DNA of 64,000 nt from Sisyra terminalis (taxonomy: Eukaryota > Arthropoda > Insecta > Neuroptera > Sisyridae). Location of the stretch: assembly GCA_958496175.1 (NCBI GenBank), contig OY292278.1, forward strand, positions 12,834,001 through 12,898,000. Reading direction: 5' to 3'. This document shows positions 24,505-36,233 of this stretch, piece by piece. A model generated the notes under the pieces. The model searched no databases and had not been told where the DNA came from. It saw nothing but the letters and a program-made list of their open reading frames with translations. Positions within the stretch are counted from its first letter, which is position 1. Each line of letters starts with the position of its first letter. A program made the translations under genes and the position numbers.

Positions 24505-24778
24505 AGTTTTTTTTCTTGGAATTTGGACTTCATAAATGAATAAGTCAAATTATAAAAATTGTAACGTTTCATTTCGCAGATTTTATTTCTGCTTCTTCAG
24601 GCAAAATTTAAAGTTAACATATAAAGCAACAAAGCATGTTATTCAGCTATACTCTTCCTTGTAAATGTATTGATGTTTTTTTAAAAAAAACACTTTCTTG
24701 AAATTTTTTCAAACATTTATAATTTTTATAATTTGAAATATTCATTTATAAAGTCCAAATCTCAAGATAAAAAACTTA
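24505..24778. mobile_element. Solo Penelope-type inverted terminus (subfamily G)
   Basis: Inverted arms at 24519-24561 and 24718-24764 (TTTGGACTT, ATGAATA, TTATAAAAATT and complements) enclose about 155 bp with a hammerhead-like motif at the inner edge of the left arm. There is no protein coding. The architecture matches the other PLE termini here, but the sequence is its own subfamily. The outer limits are approximate. Confidence 0.65.
24561..24603 (-). ncRNA. Divergent hammerhead-like motif (subfamily G)
   Basis: The minus strand reads GC-CTGAAGA-AGCAG, an AAATAAAAT loop, CTGC, then GAAAT and GAAACGTTAC. The CUGANGA core and a perfect 4-5 bp stem II are present. Compared with its relatives, five extra bases (GAAAT) separate stem II from GAAACGTT, so either of two GAAA runs could serve. 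Activity is uncertain. Confidence 0.5.
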
Positions 24779-26439
24779 TTAATTATTAAATCAATGGACG
24801 AGATTCAAAATTATAACTATAGTTACATGTTCATTGATTATAAAATAGGAATCCATCGTTAATTTTCTCAACGAAAAAAAAATCAGTCAATGAAATACAA
24901 ATAATTCAATTAAATTAAAGCTCAGAATTTATCTGACGTTTGAGAGGGTGGTAACAATGTAATGAATTACATTTTTAAATTACATCGATTGATTTTTAAG
25001 ATTAGCACTACCAAGTGTTGACTCATTAAAGGAATTAATTTTTGGGATAAAAGTATCGGTTATATAAAATGCTTTTTTCGTGATATAAAGCCTACATTTT
25101 TTATGTCCTTCCTACCATTAAAACGAATTATAATTAAATTTATTTTTGATGGTTGAAAAGATTTTACAAAACGTCATGAAAATTACAAGGCGAAAATAAA
25201 TTACATTTTCCACCAATGCGTTAAATTTATTGATCTCGACAACACAATGAAATGTTTTATAATTACAAGTTACAAACGCTTTTTTTTTCCACACCAAAAA
25301 TATTTTTATTATCCCCGAAGTGAGATTAATTGATGAATTAAACATGAACGTGTTACGATTAATTCGGTTTCATTGTTGTTAATTTCCATTAGGAGTTTGC
25401 GGTTTGTCCAAAACTTGTTTTGGCTATCAAAATAAATTTGATTTGTTCCGAAATTTAGCCAATTTAGACACATAATGAAGTACAATATTTGAATAAAAGT
25501 GCTTCTTGTTCGTTTAATGTTCCTACATGTTTACACAAACCTTTAATTACGGGGAACACTGGCGTTCTGTTCTCTATTGATTTAAGATTTGGCGTAATTA
25601 AATTGTGTGAACGCCTATTAATTTGCACCAAATGATTGAACTACGGCGGCATTTCATTTATTTTTGCCATTTCAACGAATATTAATGACAATTTTCTTTA
25701 ATTATCGCGCAAATCATAGTTCAAGGTTTCAATTAAATCGTTAATTATTCCACAATCGGGCATGGTTAAGGATAAATTGTATTTCAACGAAAAAATTAGA
25801 GCTGCAAGGAAAAATATGGATTTTTTCGCCGAGCCACACTAACTGTAATATCAACCTGTTGCGTAGCTATATTAGCTTTTTTGAACCTACGTAAATAAAT
25901 TTTCTGGTTTTGTATTTTCTTCAATTTTCTTCCGCTCTTTACATTATAAAATGAATATTTTTTTAAATTGAATATAGAACCTTTATTTTTCAATAAAAAA
26001 TGAAAATCTCGTTATATTGAATTTATAAATCGATGAATTTATAACTAAAATATTTGTACTCGGCATTAGCAAATCTGATCTTTTTATTTATTCATCTTGA
26101 GCACACAAACGGGATTCTTTTAATTTTTTTTTTCATAAGGGGAAGATGATTTTTTTTTTCAAATGCAATATTTACCTGTTATTAATTTCAAAGATTATTT
26201 TTTAATCTTTTGAGAGAAAATACAGTAATCCACTTGTTATTTAATGATTAAAATCGTTGTACGGTTACCAATCGATTCTAAGTTCAAATTCCGAGAAAAA
26301 AATATTTTAGTTTATGCTTTGGTGTGAAAAAATATCGTATAGATATCGTCAAAAGCATTACATTTTTATGAATAATTCAAGTAATACAAAGTTAGTAGAT
26401 GAATTAAAAAATGATCATGTTTTTTTTAATTTAGGAAAC
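24779..26439. other. AT-rich stretch with a lower-AT unique patch
   Basis: About 25390-25770 is less AT-rich and contains CTACGGCGGCATTTCATTTA and ATTATCGCGCAAATCATAG, without TE signatures or a coding frame. It could be a conserved regulatory element. Frames at 25118-25345 and 25796-25993 show no motif. Confidence 0.4.
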
Positions 26440-26800
26440 AATTTTGTGCAACACTGACGGATATCAATTTTCCTTTACGGTTAACCAAGATGAGATTTGA
26501 AGAGCCTGAAAGCTAATGGCATTCCTTGGGTTCCTATTGAACCTGTATTAAATTGAAAAACAAACAAAAAATTCAACAACCGGTAAACAAGGTGATGGAC
26601 TAATTAAGTTCTAAAATTGGACGTCTCCAACTCTTTTAGTAGTAGCCGTAGTACAGCTAAAGTGCTACATTTTAAAGTATCTAATAGTACTTTAATAGGA
26701 TACAGACCTTAGCAGCATTTTAGGTCACAATGATCGGTTAAGATATCCCTCACTAATCAGGCATAAGACCTGCAAAAATCAAGGATTTTAAAAGTTTAAT
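26440..26800 (+). pseudogene. Possible decayed LINE RNase H-region remnant
   Basis: Broken translations include CNTDGYQFSF near 26450, ANGIPWVP near 26515 and LGHNDRLRYPSLIRH near 26725. They faintly resemble the RNase H and post-RNase H segments of LINE ORF2 (CTDGS.. and LTGH..L..HL). No continuous frame links them. Treat as a weak suggestion. Confidence 0.25.
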
Positions 26801-29290
26801 TTTGAGAAAGATATCTCATCATCGTTTTACAGTGTTTTTGTCCCCTAAAGTTGCTCAACAACGAATAAAAATAAGCAAGAATAAAACTTCTTTTTGATGG
26901 TTTCCTAACCATTGATTTAGTGACCCCAAGTACTGATCCTGGATCAATTAAATGATCGTCAAGAATATTTGCTTTTTAAGTGGCTAGTATGCTCTTATGG
27001 TCGAGCATCCATCCGGATTTTACATGTACACATGATTTTGGTCAATCAGTTTACTATGGCCAAGCTGGCATTCCCAAAATTAGATTCCCAAATTAGATTT
27101 TTGCAGTTGTCCTCTAGCTAAACCAACCCTTTTGGCTCAGCCTGGTTGTCAAAGAATATATAAAATTAGATATTTTTTAAGTCCTTCATTCTATGTTTCC
27201 ATCTGGTATACAAAAATTTCTATTGGAAAAACGATGATGGCATATTTCTTTGGAATTTCCTGTAATCACTGGAATTATTAATATACCATACTTAACCATG
27301 TGACAGTATTTGCTTTCGTAGTATTCCCGTTTGTCATGCGATCTTTCAAATGTCATCGAGTAAGGATGACAGCATAATAAATATTAAAAAACTTCAGTTA
27401 ATATTGGCTTGTATTTTAAGTACACAAGTATTAAGTTTCTATGCCCCGATACTTCATATACTGTTATTTTTAACTGGCTTCTTTTATCCACAAATATTGA
27501 TAAACTATCAGTAAAAGTTTATGATAAACACAGACTTAAATGTAGTTATAATAGGAATAACAGGTAAAATCTGAAAAAATAAATCTTTTTTTAATTAGTG
27601 AAGCTTACTTCTTGGAGATATTTTACATTATTTTACAGACAAGTTCTTTATATTTAAGTGATAAAATCGTGAAGACATTTAATTAATTCACGAATAAAAG
27701 TTTCAAATTTAAATGACTATTGTTTGTGTCTGATTATATTTCAAACTTGAGACATATAAATCGGTTTTATTTAACAACTAAATTGAGTTCAATTGAAACT
27801 AATAAATATTCTATTGATTCGTTTTATCGCAAATTCATAACTTTATAAGGACACATCATTTCAAAAGTCCATTGAAAGTTCAAATTAAAATCGAAAAATT
27901 GAGTTGGCAACAGTTCATAAATTCATTTTCTCATTTCTCATATTCTTGATGTAAAGATCAATGTTTAATTAAAAAAAAAATAACGTTTAAATTATAACTT
28001 TGTAGAAAAAATTTTTGGAAGTTCAGTTTTACATGTGCTATCACATCACATTTTAATAAGTAGTATTGGTGGCAATATCGTTAAAGGTTAATTATTTTAC
28101 TTAAAAATTTTCCGGTGTAAAGAATGTCAGAGCTTTTTTTTTTAAAGTTTGATATGTATTTCAAAAGTTTATTAAAGAAAAAGTCAAGTCATAACATTGA
28201 GGAAAACGAAACTGTTTCTGCTACTAAATCTGCTTGTAGAAGCTTTTTAGACCAACATCATTAATCTTTGAACATTCCCTTGAATCGGTAAATTTTACAA
28301 GTTTAAAAATTACTCTTCAAATTTCTTTTTCAAATCAATTCTTACTTGTATTTTATATTTTTTGGAAGTTTTTTACAAATAAAACATTTTCTTTATTTAC
28401 ATGCAATAATAAAACTTCCACCACTTTGTTGTTTCAATGGAAATTATCTCCTTGAAAAATTAAGCCTTACGATTTTTCAGAATGTTAAAAAATTTACATA
28501 TATGAAAAAAATTGAATCAAATTTAATATTAACCAGATAAAAACGTATAATTTGCATACAATTAATGTTTACATCTTTGGACGTTCCTGGAAAGCAATTT
28601 TTGCAACGATCATCAATCTTCTGAACGATGAAATATTAAAATAAGCAACTCATTCGAGCACATTCTCTTTTAATAGAAATCTTTCACAACATTAAACATA
28701 AATAAGAAAACAATGTTTGAGTTATTAAATCTTTAAATCAGATAATAATATTTGAAATTTCCAACAAATTATTGAAGTAGTTTGATTGTATTTGGATTAT
28801 TGCAGCATAATATAATGACGGTGGCAATTTTATCTTATGCTCATGTATTCAATTCTTATTTAAATTATGGTACACTTTTGTCAAAAAATTTGAAAAATTT
28901 TATAAATCTGATTAATATTGTGTGCTCTACATAAAAAATTCCTTATTTTCAGTTTATTAAATTTATAAAATATTTGGTTAAAATTTTACTGTTTTAATTT
29001 CCAAGTTTATTTTTTGGTGAAATTAAAAAAAATGCCAGGATGCTGGGATTTAATAAACGTGATTGATATGTAGTGACGTCAATGTTCTTATGAATGTAAT
29101 TGTATAGTGAATGCAGAAAAAAAAATGATGAGCACGTGGCCAAGATTATTCGCAACTTAATTATGGAAATATGATTTTAACGATGACGTGAAAAATTCTT
29201 TTATCTTATAGTGAATACGTTGCGGTTTTATTTCTAATCCTTTTGTCGCTATTTCAATATGGCACAAAAAATTCCTAGGAGTGGTAGAGG
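26801..29290. other. AT-rich stretch, nothing recognised
   Basis: There are no convincing frames, repeats or RNA genes. This is probably intergenic or upstream DNA of the exon at 29.5 kb. Confidence 0.5.
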
Positions 29291-29498
29291 ATTAAATGGG
29301 ATAATGTTTTCTTAGCGCTCTTAAAAATCGTGTCGTCAGTTCTTTTTGTGTTTTTTTTTTTGTTTCTTTTTAAACTTTTGGATAAACGAAAGTGTTTTTA
29401 AATGATTTGGATAAAATTGTTACGTATATGAGCGTTGTGGAATGAAAATTTTCTTGACATGAAGATTAAGTAAAACTGTCACACTGGTTGGGGGCGGC

Positions 29499-30091
29499 GT
29501 GTTTCGGTGTTGCCTGCCGTGCTGCGGTACGCAGGCAGATCAGCAGCCCAATTTGTCAAATATTGCGGAAGCAAATTCTACCGTTAATTTTGGAGGCGAA
29601 ATAACCACATTGCCAATAGTTCCAACGACAACACCACCGTTGCGAACCAATCTACCACAAACACCGCCGCTCTTGCAAGATATCGAAGAGGAAGAAGGCG
29701 GTAGTGATCCACATATAGATCAATTAGCTCTGGTTGCAACCTATACGAACAATCGATATAGTTTTGGAAAAAAACGTCGCAACTTGTTCGGCCAATCGCC
29801 ATCGCCAACGTTCGCCGTCAAGGTGGCTGGCAAAGCTCGAAAAGCTAAACTTCGTCAACGTGCAAATATAACAGAGGCTCCTGCTGCGATAAATGCGGGT
29901 GCTACTTCTGTTAACACGACGTCTTCGGCTGTTTCAGTGGCCAATGCACCACCTTCTTCACTAAACTCCACTTCTTCTTCTTCGTCCAGTCCTGTACCAA
30001 AAATGCAAGCGGAACAAGGCAGCATTGGAGACTTGCAGAAATATCACAACCGCTACTTGCGCAACCGACGACACACTCTCGCCAATGTCCG
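29499..30091 (+). CDS. Coding exon of an unrecognised host protein, splice donor at end
   Basis: A 197-codon open stretch of much lower AT than its surroundings ends exactly at a consensus donor (CG|GTAAGA, donor GT at 30092). It reads VFRCCLPCCGTQADQQPN at the start, giving four closely spaced Cys that suggest palmitoylation or membrane attachment. An acidic patch (DIEEEEGGSD), a basic stretch (GKKRRN, GKARKAKLRQR), a Ser/Ala/Thr-rich low-complexity segment and NRYLRNRRHTLANVR follow. RRHTL resembles a basophilic kinase or 14-3-3 site. The first codon is GTG and no in-frame ATG lies between it and the upstream TGA at 29460. So either the exon starts at an upstream acceptor (AG at 29463-29464 or 29469-29470, weak pyrimidine tract), or the start is non-AUG, or an ATG has been altered. 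Later exons were not found, and the protein family is not recognised. Confidence 0.75.
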
Positions 30092-30177
30092 GTAAGATTT
30101 TAAAAAAAATATATTTTTTAATCATTGATAGTAAATAGATATATTGTCTTAGAATTGCTAAGGACTAAAGGAAATAA
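30092..30177 (+). other. Intron start
   Basis: The intron opens GTAAGATTTT after the coding exon. Everything to the right on this strand is presumably intronic until an unidentified next exon, so the nested repeats at 30.18-31.42 kb are probably transcribed as part of the pre-mRNA. No acceptor could be matched. Confidence 0.6.
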
Positions 30178-30225
30178 ACAATATTATTTATTTTAGTACG
30201 ATAGTAGACATGAAAGGATGTAGAT

Positions 30226-31235
30226 TAGACTGATTCAAAAAAAATAATGATTTTTTTTCTTAATTTTATCGAAAATATTATTGGAAATGACAAAAAAAAA
30301 ATCCTGTGAAAATGTAAACTCTTAATATTAATTTTAAGAGGTGCCGTATCACAAATTTCGATTTTCCATTTAAATAACATGGGAACAATATTCTCTTGCA
30401 CTTTGGAATTTTATAATTCACGATGGTGACAATTTTTCGGAATGACTAAGTTATATTCTTGTAGAAAATTTAACGATCTACAAAAAAGGTCTCTAACAAG
30501 TTTTTGACATATTTATTCCTTCATAAGTTATTCGAGGTCAAAGTTGAACTAAAGAGAAATTTTAATATTTCTTCAATTTTTTGTCGCAACCATCAATTTT
30601 ATGAGAAAATTTTAGAGGACATTTTTGGTAGAACACTTTTTTTTCTATAACTTATGTCTCTAAAATTTTTTGATATTTTTTACAGGTCCTTAGTTATTTG
30701 CATTAAACTGAAAATTCCCTGAATTATTTATTTTTAACATATTTTTTTTTATATTTTAATTAAATAACTTAGGGCCTGTGAAAAATATCCAAAACTTTTA
30801 AAAAGATAATTTATAGAAAAAAAAATGCTCTACAAAAAATGTCCTATAAAAGTTTCTCATAAAATTAATTGATGGTTACGTCAAAAAAAATATATTAAAA
30901 TTTCTCTTTAATTCAACTTTAACCTCGAATAACTTTTGAAGAAATAAATATATCAAAACTTGTACAAGACCTTTTTTGTAGATCGTTCAATTTTCTACAA
31001 GAATATACCTTGGTCATTCCGAAATATTGTCACCAACGTGAGCTATAAAATTCCAAAGTTCAAGAGAATATTGTTCCCATGTTATTTAAATGGAAAATCG
31101 AAATTTGTGATACGGCACCTCTTAAAATTAATATTAAGAGTTTAAACTTTCAAAGGTTTATTTTTTTGTCATTTTTTACAATATTTTCGTTATAATTAGG
31201 AAAAAAAAAAATATATTTTTTTTTTAATCAGTCTA
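30226..31235. mobile_element. Large foldback (palindromic) element, family 2, 1010 bp
   Basis: Two inverted arms of about 500 bp begin TAGACTGATT and end AATCAGTCTA. The direct repeat ATGTAGAT flanks it (30218-30225 and 31236-31243). The uninterrupted target is visible in the opposite arm of the host PLE terminus, which has a single GGATCTACAT, proving the 8-bp duplication. Internal CTTAATATTAATTTTAAG, CTACAAAAAA and AACTTTTGAAGAAATAAAT-type blocks are cousins of family 1 at 13.4 kb, so both belong to one superfamily. There is no transposase. A 61-codon frame at 30960-31145 is an arm translation. Confidence 0.92.
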
Positions 31236-31304
31236 ATGTAGATCCATATACTAAGTTTTAATTTAGCGACACGTTTCGGTCCTTTATTAGACTTTCATAT
31301 TAAG

Positions 31305-31347
31305 AAGCCTGATGAAGGTCTAATAAAGGACCGAAACGTGTCGCTAA
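31305..31347 (+). ncRNA. Hammerhead ribozyme-like motif (PLE subfamily B)
   Basis: AAGC-CTGATGA (31309-31315)-A, stem II GGTC/GACC closing an extended TAATAAAG loop, GAAA (31333-31336), then CGTGTC and GCTAA. All invariant core bases are present. GC/GC at the base of stem I fits cleavage after GTC. Stem III is at most two base pairs in cis, or is completed by a second RNA through ACGU. Confidence 0.75.
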
Positions 31348-31417
31348 ATTAATAATTAGTATAAGGATCTACATTCTTTCATGTCCACTATCCTACTAAA
31401 AATAAATAATATTATGT

Positions 31418-32264
31418 AAATTATGGACACCACCAATTTATCGAAATAAATAATCTTTATACAAAAATTTTTAGCTCCTTTAAAATGATACAGGCTAGCG
31501 TCAATTTGGTATATCTCGATAGCTTATAAAGCACTTAATTGATGAAGCAATATAGTTTTTCTTAATTTTTTTGTCTTAAACTTGAAATTATTTAAGAAAA
31601 AAAGCCAGTATGCGGGAGTTGAAAGTAGAAAAAAATTTAAATCACTCTATTGTACAGAATATACATACTGAATCCGATTCCAAACTTTAATTTAACTTTA
31701 ACATCGTTAAAAATATTAAAAAAAAAGGCAGTACATTTTAAGATTATTTTTTCTGGAATTATTTAAAGGAAAAAAGGCACCGTGGATATCGAAACGTGAC
31801 AATCATAAATATTTTTACTGACATATGAAATTGATCACTTCACGATCCTACAAACTTCTCGGAAATGAAACTTTCACACCAATTATATCGCAAGACGTAA
31901 ACTTCAAGATTTGTGTTACATTTTAGGATTAAATTCTTAAGGCAAAGAAAATATAAATTGTGGTAGGATTTCAAACGAAGAATAGAAAAAAGTTCCTCTT
32001 AAAAATCTAATCAATATTATTTTTGTTTGACTTTTAATATAATTTTTTGAATTAGATATCTCTGAATATTTATTATTACTCTTAAATCTAATGGAACATA
32101 CGTATTTATTTCTACCCTTCACCATTGTATAGTATTAGATGGAGAAAGTAGGTCCATCGTTGGTTTTGACTACTGATTTCGTATTTACTCTATTAGGTTA
32201 AGCATATTATTTCGCATAAGTCTCGTGAAACGTTTTGCCTTTAAGGTTTTTCTGGTTCATTAAT
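31418..32264. other. AT-rich stretch, nothing recognised
   Basis: No supportable gene or repeat was found; the 62-codon minus frame at 31937-32125 has no motif. Confidence 0.5.
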
Positions 32265-32860
32265 TCAGGTGAGAAAAAGGTATTTTCGTAAAGATTTACG
32301 AATTTTCAAAACAATCTTTTTGAAAATTTCAGCATCTTTATCTCTGAGTATTTTCCAAAATTGCACGTACTTATAAGCACCAGTTAGGGCTCTAATAGTT
32401 TTAACTACCAGCGGTCTATAAATTGCAACTTTACAGGTTTTGTGGATACCAAAAGTTGGACTTCTTAGGTCCATATTTTTTCATTTAATTTTTGGTTTTT
32501 TTCCCATGAGCTTATCAGGATTTTTAAATATTGTGTTTATTATATCCTTTTTTATAAGTGTTCACATCAGGTTAATTTTTGATCAGGATGCGTTCCCAGA
32601 TATCTATTTGATGGAGCTGATTTGTGGAATTGAATTGTGGTTGATACTGATGATTTTTTAGTTATGATTTTTTTAGGGTAAATGTGTCATAAATTGATTT
32701 TTCATCGTTGAGTTAAATTTTCCATTGATCAAACCAATTAGTTATGAAATTTACATGACCCTATAGGTAACATTGAATTATTTTAGAACCTTTGTTGAAG
32801 CAATGTAATACTAAATCATCAGCAAATGTGGTGCTTTTAATTTGGTCGTTTGTCGTTATG
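32265..32860 (-). pseudogene. Jockey-like LINE reverse transcriptase fragment
   Basis: Reading right to left from 32860: STTFADDLVLHCFNKGSK (the F-A-D-D catalytic box of reverse transcriptase, intact), NWFDQWKI.LNDEKSIYDTF, then a decayed KYLG-equivalent near 32590 and a C-terminal part KTIRALTGAYKYV..ILRD.D near 32390-32340. Order and spacing match ORF2 of Jockey-type LINEs from the palm to the thumb. Many stops and shifts are present. It lies in inverted orientation relative to the host exon at 29.5 kb. Confidence 0.8.
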
Positions 32861-34230
32861 TTGTTGCTCTAAGATGTTGGCGATTCGAAAATTATACAGC
32901 CTCTAAAATGGTGAAATAAATTAGTCTGGATGAATAACTTAGAAACAGAAAAAATATTAAGCCTCCGTTAAAGTTGAATCTTAATATTATCTATTGGAAT
33001 TTGTTTTTTTAAAAAATCAAACCATATTTGAAATATACACAAAATCGTAAATTATTCCATAAATAATGAGGACATCAAATTTCCCAAGTGATTTATTTTT
33101 ATTGGCATTGTCATCATAAATAAGAAAATTTAACCTAAAACACTTTTCATATAATTTAATTTTTTCAATCAGAATTGAATAAAACAAGTCTTCTCAAAAC
33201 TTTGTCAAAGAGTGAAAAAGTTACTATATAATTTTAATTGCCTTTAATATTGGCAAAATTAATTTTGTGCTATGTTTTAACTTACAAAGCACATAGCGTT
33301 CTGTCGTAGATAAAACATGTTACAGAGATAATTAGACTTTCGATTTAAAACATTTTTAATTATTTTTTTTTTTTAAATTTCAAACTTTTTCAATGTTAAT
33401 TATTTTTTGTCTTACTCACTATTGATTATCGCGATTCCCTGTTTTTGGCTAAATAGCAAATCAAGTTCTCTTTTCCTAAGCACCGAAGTTCAGATAACAA
33501 TATTTTCTTCTGTTTTTAACAGGTTTTAAAGTTTCTATCACTTGATTACTATTATTCTTGGCTATTTTCACAAAATTTTAACAGAAAAAATAAACTTCTA
33601 ACAAAATTCTTTAGTTGATTTTTTTTTGATTATTCTCAAAAAAATTTTGGAGCATGAGTTTAGTAGTTTTATTTTTATAAGTAGATACTACTTAATTCGA
33701 CGTTAAACCTTAGAAGTTGAAAATGGTAGTCCCTACCATCCCTGTTATTTACTATCAACCGACGAAGTCGGTAAATACTACTTGTTTTGTATGAGAAGTG
33801 TAAAGATGTAAGTTTTTTTTGATGCCTGAATATAAAGTAATGTTTGGGGGGTCCGAAAACTTTTTAGAATGCCCCATACAAAATACACAACGTTCAAAAT
33901 TATTATTGTATCGATTGTTTAAAAAATGTTAATATTCTTAGTTCCTTTGAATTTAATATTTTTTTTCATTACTACTAAAGAAACAATATAGTGATTGAAT
34001 GGTAAGAAACACACATTTATCATTTTATTGATTGAATAAGCATTAATGAAACTCAGAAATCCAATAATCCAGCATCACTCAAACTTCAATAATATTGGAT
34101 TATCGGATTTCTTCTAAATATAGATTGTATCCTCTCATATTGACATAAAACTTCGTGATAAAATATGAGAACGGAATTCGTTATAACAAAAATAAATAAA
34201 AATAGCAAGCAATCACGTTATATTCATCTT

Positions 34231-34231
<1 letters not shown>
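32861..34231. other. AT-rich stretch; one small hairpin
   Basis: GAAATCCAATAATCC near 34051 is followed within 35 bases by its near-complement (TTGGATTATCGGATTTC near 34098), a modest hairpin. Nothing else was recognised. Confidence 0.5.

Positions 34232-34295
<64 letters not shown>
34232..34295. repeat. (TA)n microsatellite, about 32 repeats
   Basis: An uninterrupted TA alternation of about 64 bases. It is likely length-polymorphic and prone to cruciform formation. Confidence 0.97.
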
Positions 34296-34297
<2 letters not shown>

Positions 34298-35953
34298 CTC
34301 CTTAATTTCCACAAAAAAAATATATATTCTCGATGGCATTTTATCGGACGATAAAAAATGTTAAATATCTTTTGTAGCATGAACGTGTTACAGCATACTT
34401 ATTAATATTCATCTTATTATGATTTTGATTCGAAAAAATTGTGTCAACACCTTAATTGATAATTTTAGAAGAGAATGTTGTCTGTAAAAATGAATTATAT
34501 TTACGTAGCTTCCTCTCATTTCTTATCTTTCGGAACGATAAAAATAGAAACGAGCCGAGATGTGACTACTAGGTGAGACATTAGTTTACTTGACTTCACG
34601 AAAAAAGAAAATAGAAAAAGAACCGAAAAATTAATTATAATTTGAAAACTTTATGGCTTAAAGATTCGGATCCAAGATAAATATAAAGTTGTTTATACGG
34701 AGTGAACTTTTGAGGGCAATATTTCTTTTAAAGATTGAACAGATAAGATGTGCTTGTAACTTCAATTGAAGACAATTACTAGAATAATTTTTAAGTGTCA
34801 TTTTAGTGTCTCTTAGGGCATTAAGTTACGTTTGAAAACAATTCGAATATTTTAAAAGAAATCTACAACTGTTGAAAGGGTGTGTAAAATATTTGAAATC
34901 GAGTTTTTCGATCAATGATGCTCCCGGTTATATGCCCTTGAGAGTAACATACTTCCTTCAATGCTACACTATTCATAGTTGGAAAAAATAAATTTTAAAT
35001 TTCCTTTTTCTCAAGTGCGTGACTCGAAAAATAAAGAAAACCTCAATTAAAACATCTAACCAACATTCATTACATTAATTTAAAGAAAATATTCCTCAGG
35101 AAAGAAAAAAACATCGGAAAATGCAATGTTGATAAATTGTAATATAATTTAATTCAACAATGTAATCTTGTCACAAAAGACTTGTTTACTCTTGCAAAAT
35201 TTCATATAAAGTTAAAATTACAAAAAAAAACGATGAAAAAGCAAAGTTTTTGTTAATTCCCAAACTTTTAAAAGTTTACATATTTTTTGCTATTAAAATT
35301 TGCCAGACCGTTATGCTCGTCATTTATGTAGCGACGTAAATGTGAAGAAGAAAAGTTACTGAAAATTACTTTGAAGTGGAAAAAAATTTATAGTTAAATG
35401 TGTGATGCAAAATTCTTTCATTGGTTTTCATCATTTTTTTTTTGCAAGAATCATATGAAACGAGTGTGGGTTACAGACACCAAAAGTAAATATACAAAAA
35501 ACTGTAAAAGAAAAAATCATCAAAAAATTGTTTGAATATTTTTTTCTTTGTTGTTATTGCAAATACTATGTTTGCATGTATATGATGTTCACCAGTACGA
35601 GTCACGCATCGTTTAATGTTTGCTCGACCATTACACACAACACCCATTGCAAAAAAAAATTACTAAAATCATAGCAAAACCATAGGTCACATTTATGTGA
35701 TCTACACGTATATAGCTAAATGAGAAAGCACCGATGTATTTCACTTTGCAATTTCGTTTTCTTTCCTGGAAATATTTTTATTCGTTATCTTTTTTTTCGA
35801 ACCTGATAGCTTTGAATTGAGAACTAGGTTTTATTCAAAATTCCCTCAATATAAACCAAGTCCTATTCTCAAAATTTTATTGATAGCTTAGTGATAAAAC
35901 CTTTAGATTATGGATTGCTTTATAAAAATATTTTGCCAACATTGATCAACACT
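34296..35953. other. AT-rich stretch, nothing recognised
   Basis: The segment 35580-35780 is slightly less AT-rich but has no frame or repeat that can be named. Confidence 0.5.
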
Positions 35954-36017
35954 AAGAAGACAATTCAGGTTGTTTAAGATCGGTTTTTTTATTTAATATT
36001 TTTTAATATTAAAATTA

Positions 36018-36054
36018 ACCATGTTTCGTTACGTATCGTAACTTCATCAGGCTT
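36018..36054 (-). ncRNA. Hammerhead-like motif (subfamily C, left arm)
   Basis: Minus strand: AAGC-CTGATGA-A, stem II GTTAC/GTAAC closing GATAC, GAAA, then CATGGTTAA. The core is intact. The usual ACGTA^GCTAA is changed to ACATGGTTAA, which weakens the self-complementary ACGU pairing and stem I. Confidence 0.65.
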
Positions 36055-36233
36055 CTATAAAAAATTAAAATATATTCAAAATATGTCAATCATACCTAGA
36101 TAAATTTCAAAACTATAATAGTATACATAAACTATAAATAATATAAAGTATTTGTAATTAAATAATAATAACTAACTCAAAATTTGAAAATATGACAAAT
36201 ATTTTAAGAGATATTCTATTAAATAAAAATATA

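Larger units (their letters stand above)
30178..31417. mobile_element. Solo Penelope-type inverted terminus (subfamily B), interrupted
   Basis: The left arm (30178-30225, resuming at 31244-31294) and right arm (31308-31416) are inverted copies: TTATTTATTTT.AGTA, ATAGT.GACATGAAA, ATGTAGATCC, ACTAA and AGCGACACGTTTCGGTCCTT. The left arm is split by the palindromic element at 30226-31235. A third, single-arm copy is at 39865-39995. The right arm carries a complete hammerhead-like core. The left arm has lost the CTGATGA part. No protein coding is present. Confidence 0.85.

Noticed and set aside
29584..29808. 74-codon minus frame opposite the coding exon
   Set aside because: It is a shadow of the plus-strand exon, which ends at a splice donor and has the better composition.
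31305..31347. A peptide-like string (PDEGLIKDRNVSLN) readable across the PLE termini
   Set aside because: The apparent conservation is explained by the ribozyme core (CTGATGA and GAAACGT) and its stem II. The surrounding frames are not open and the pattern is lost in other subfamilies.
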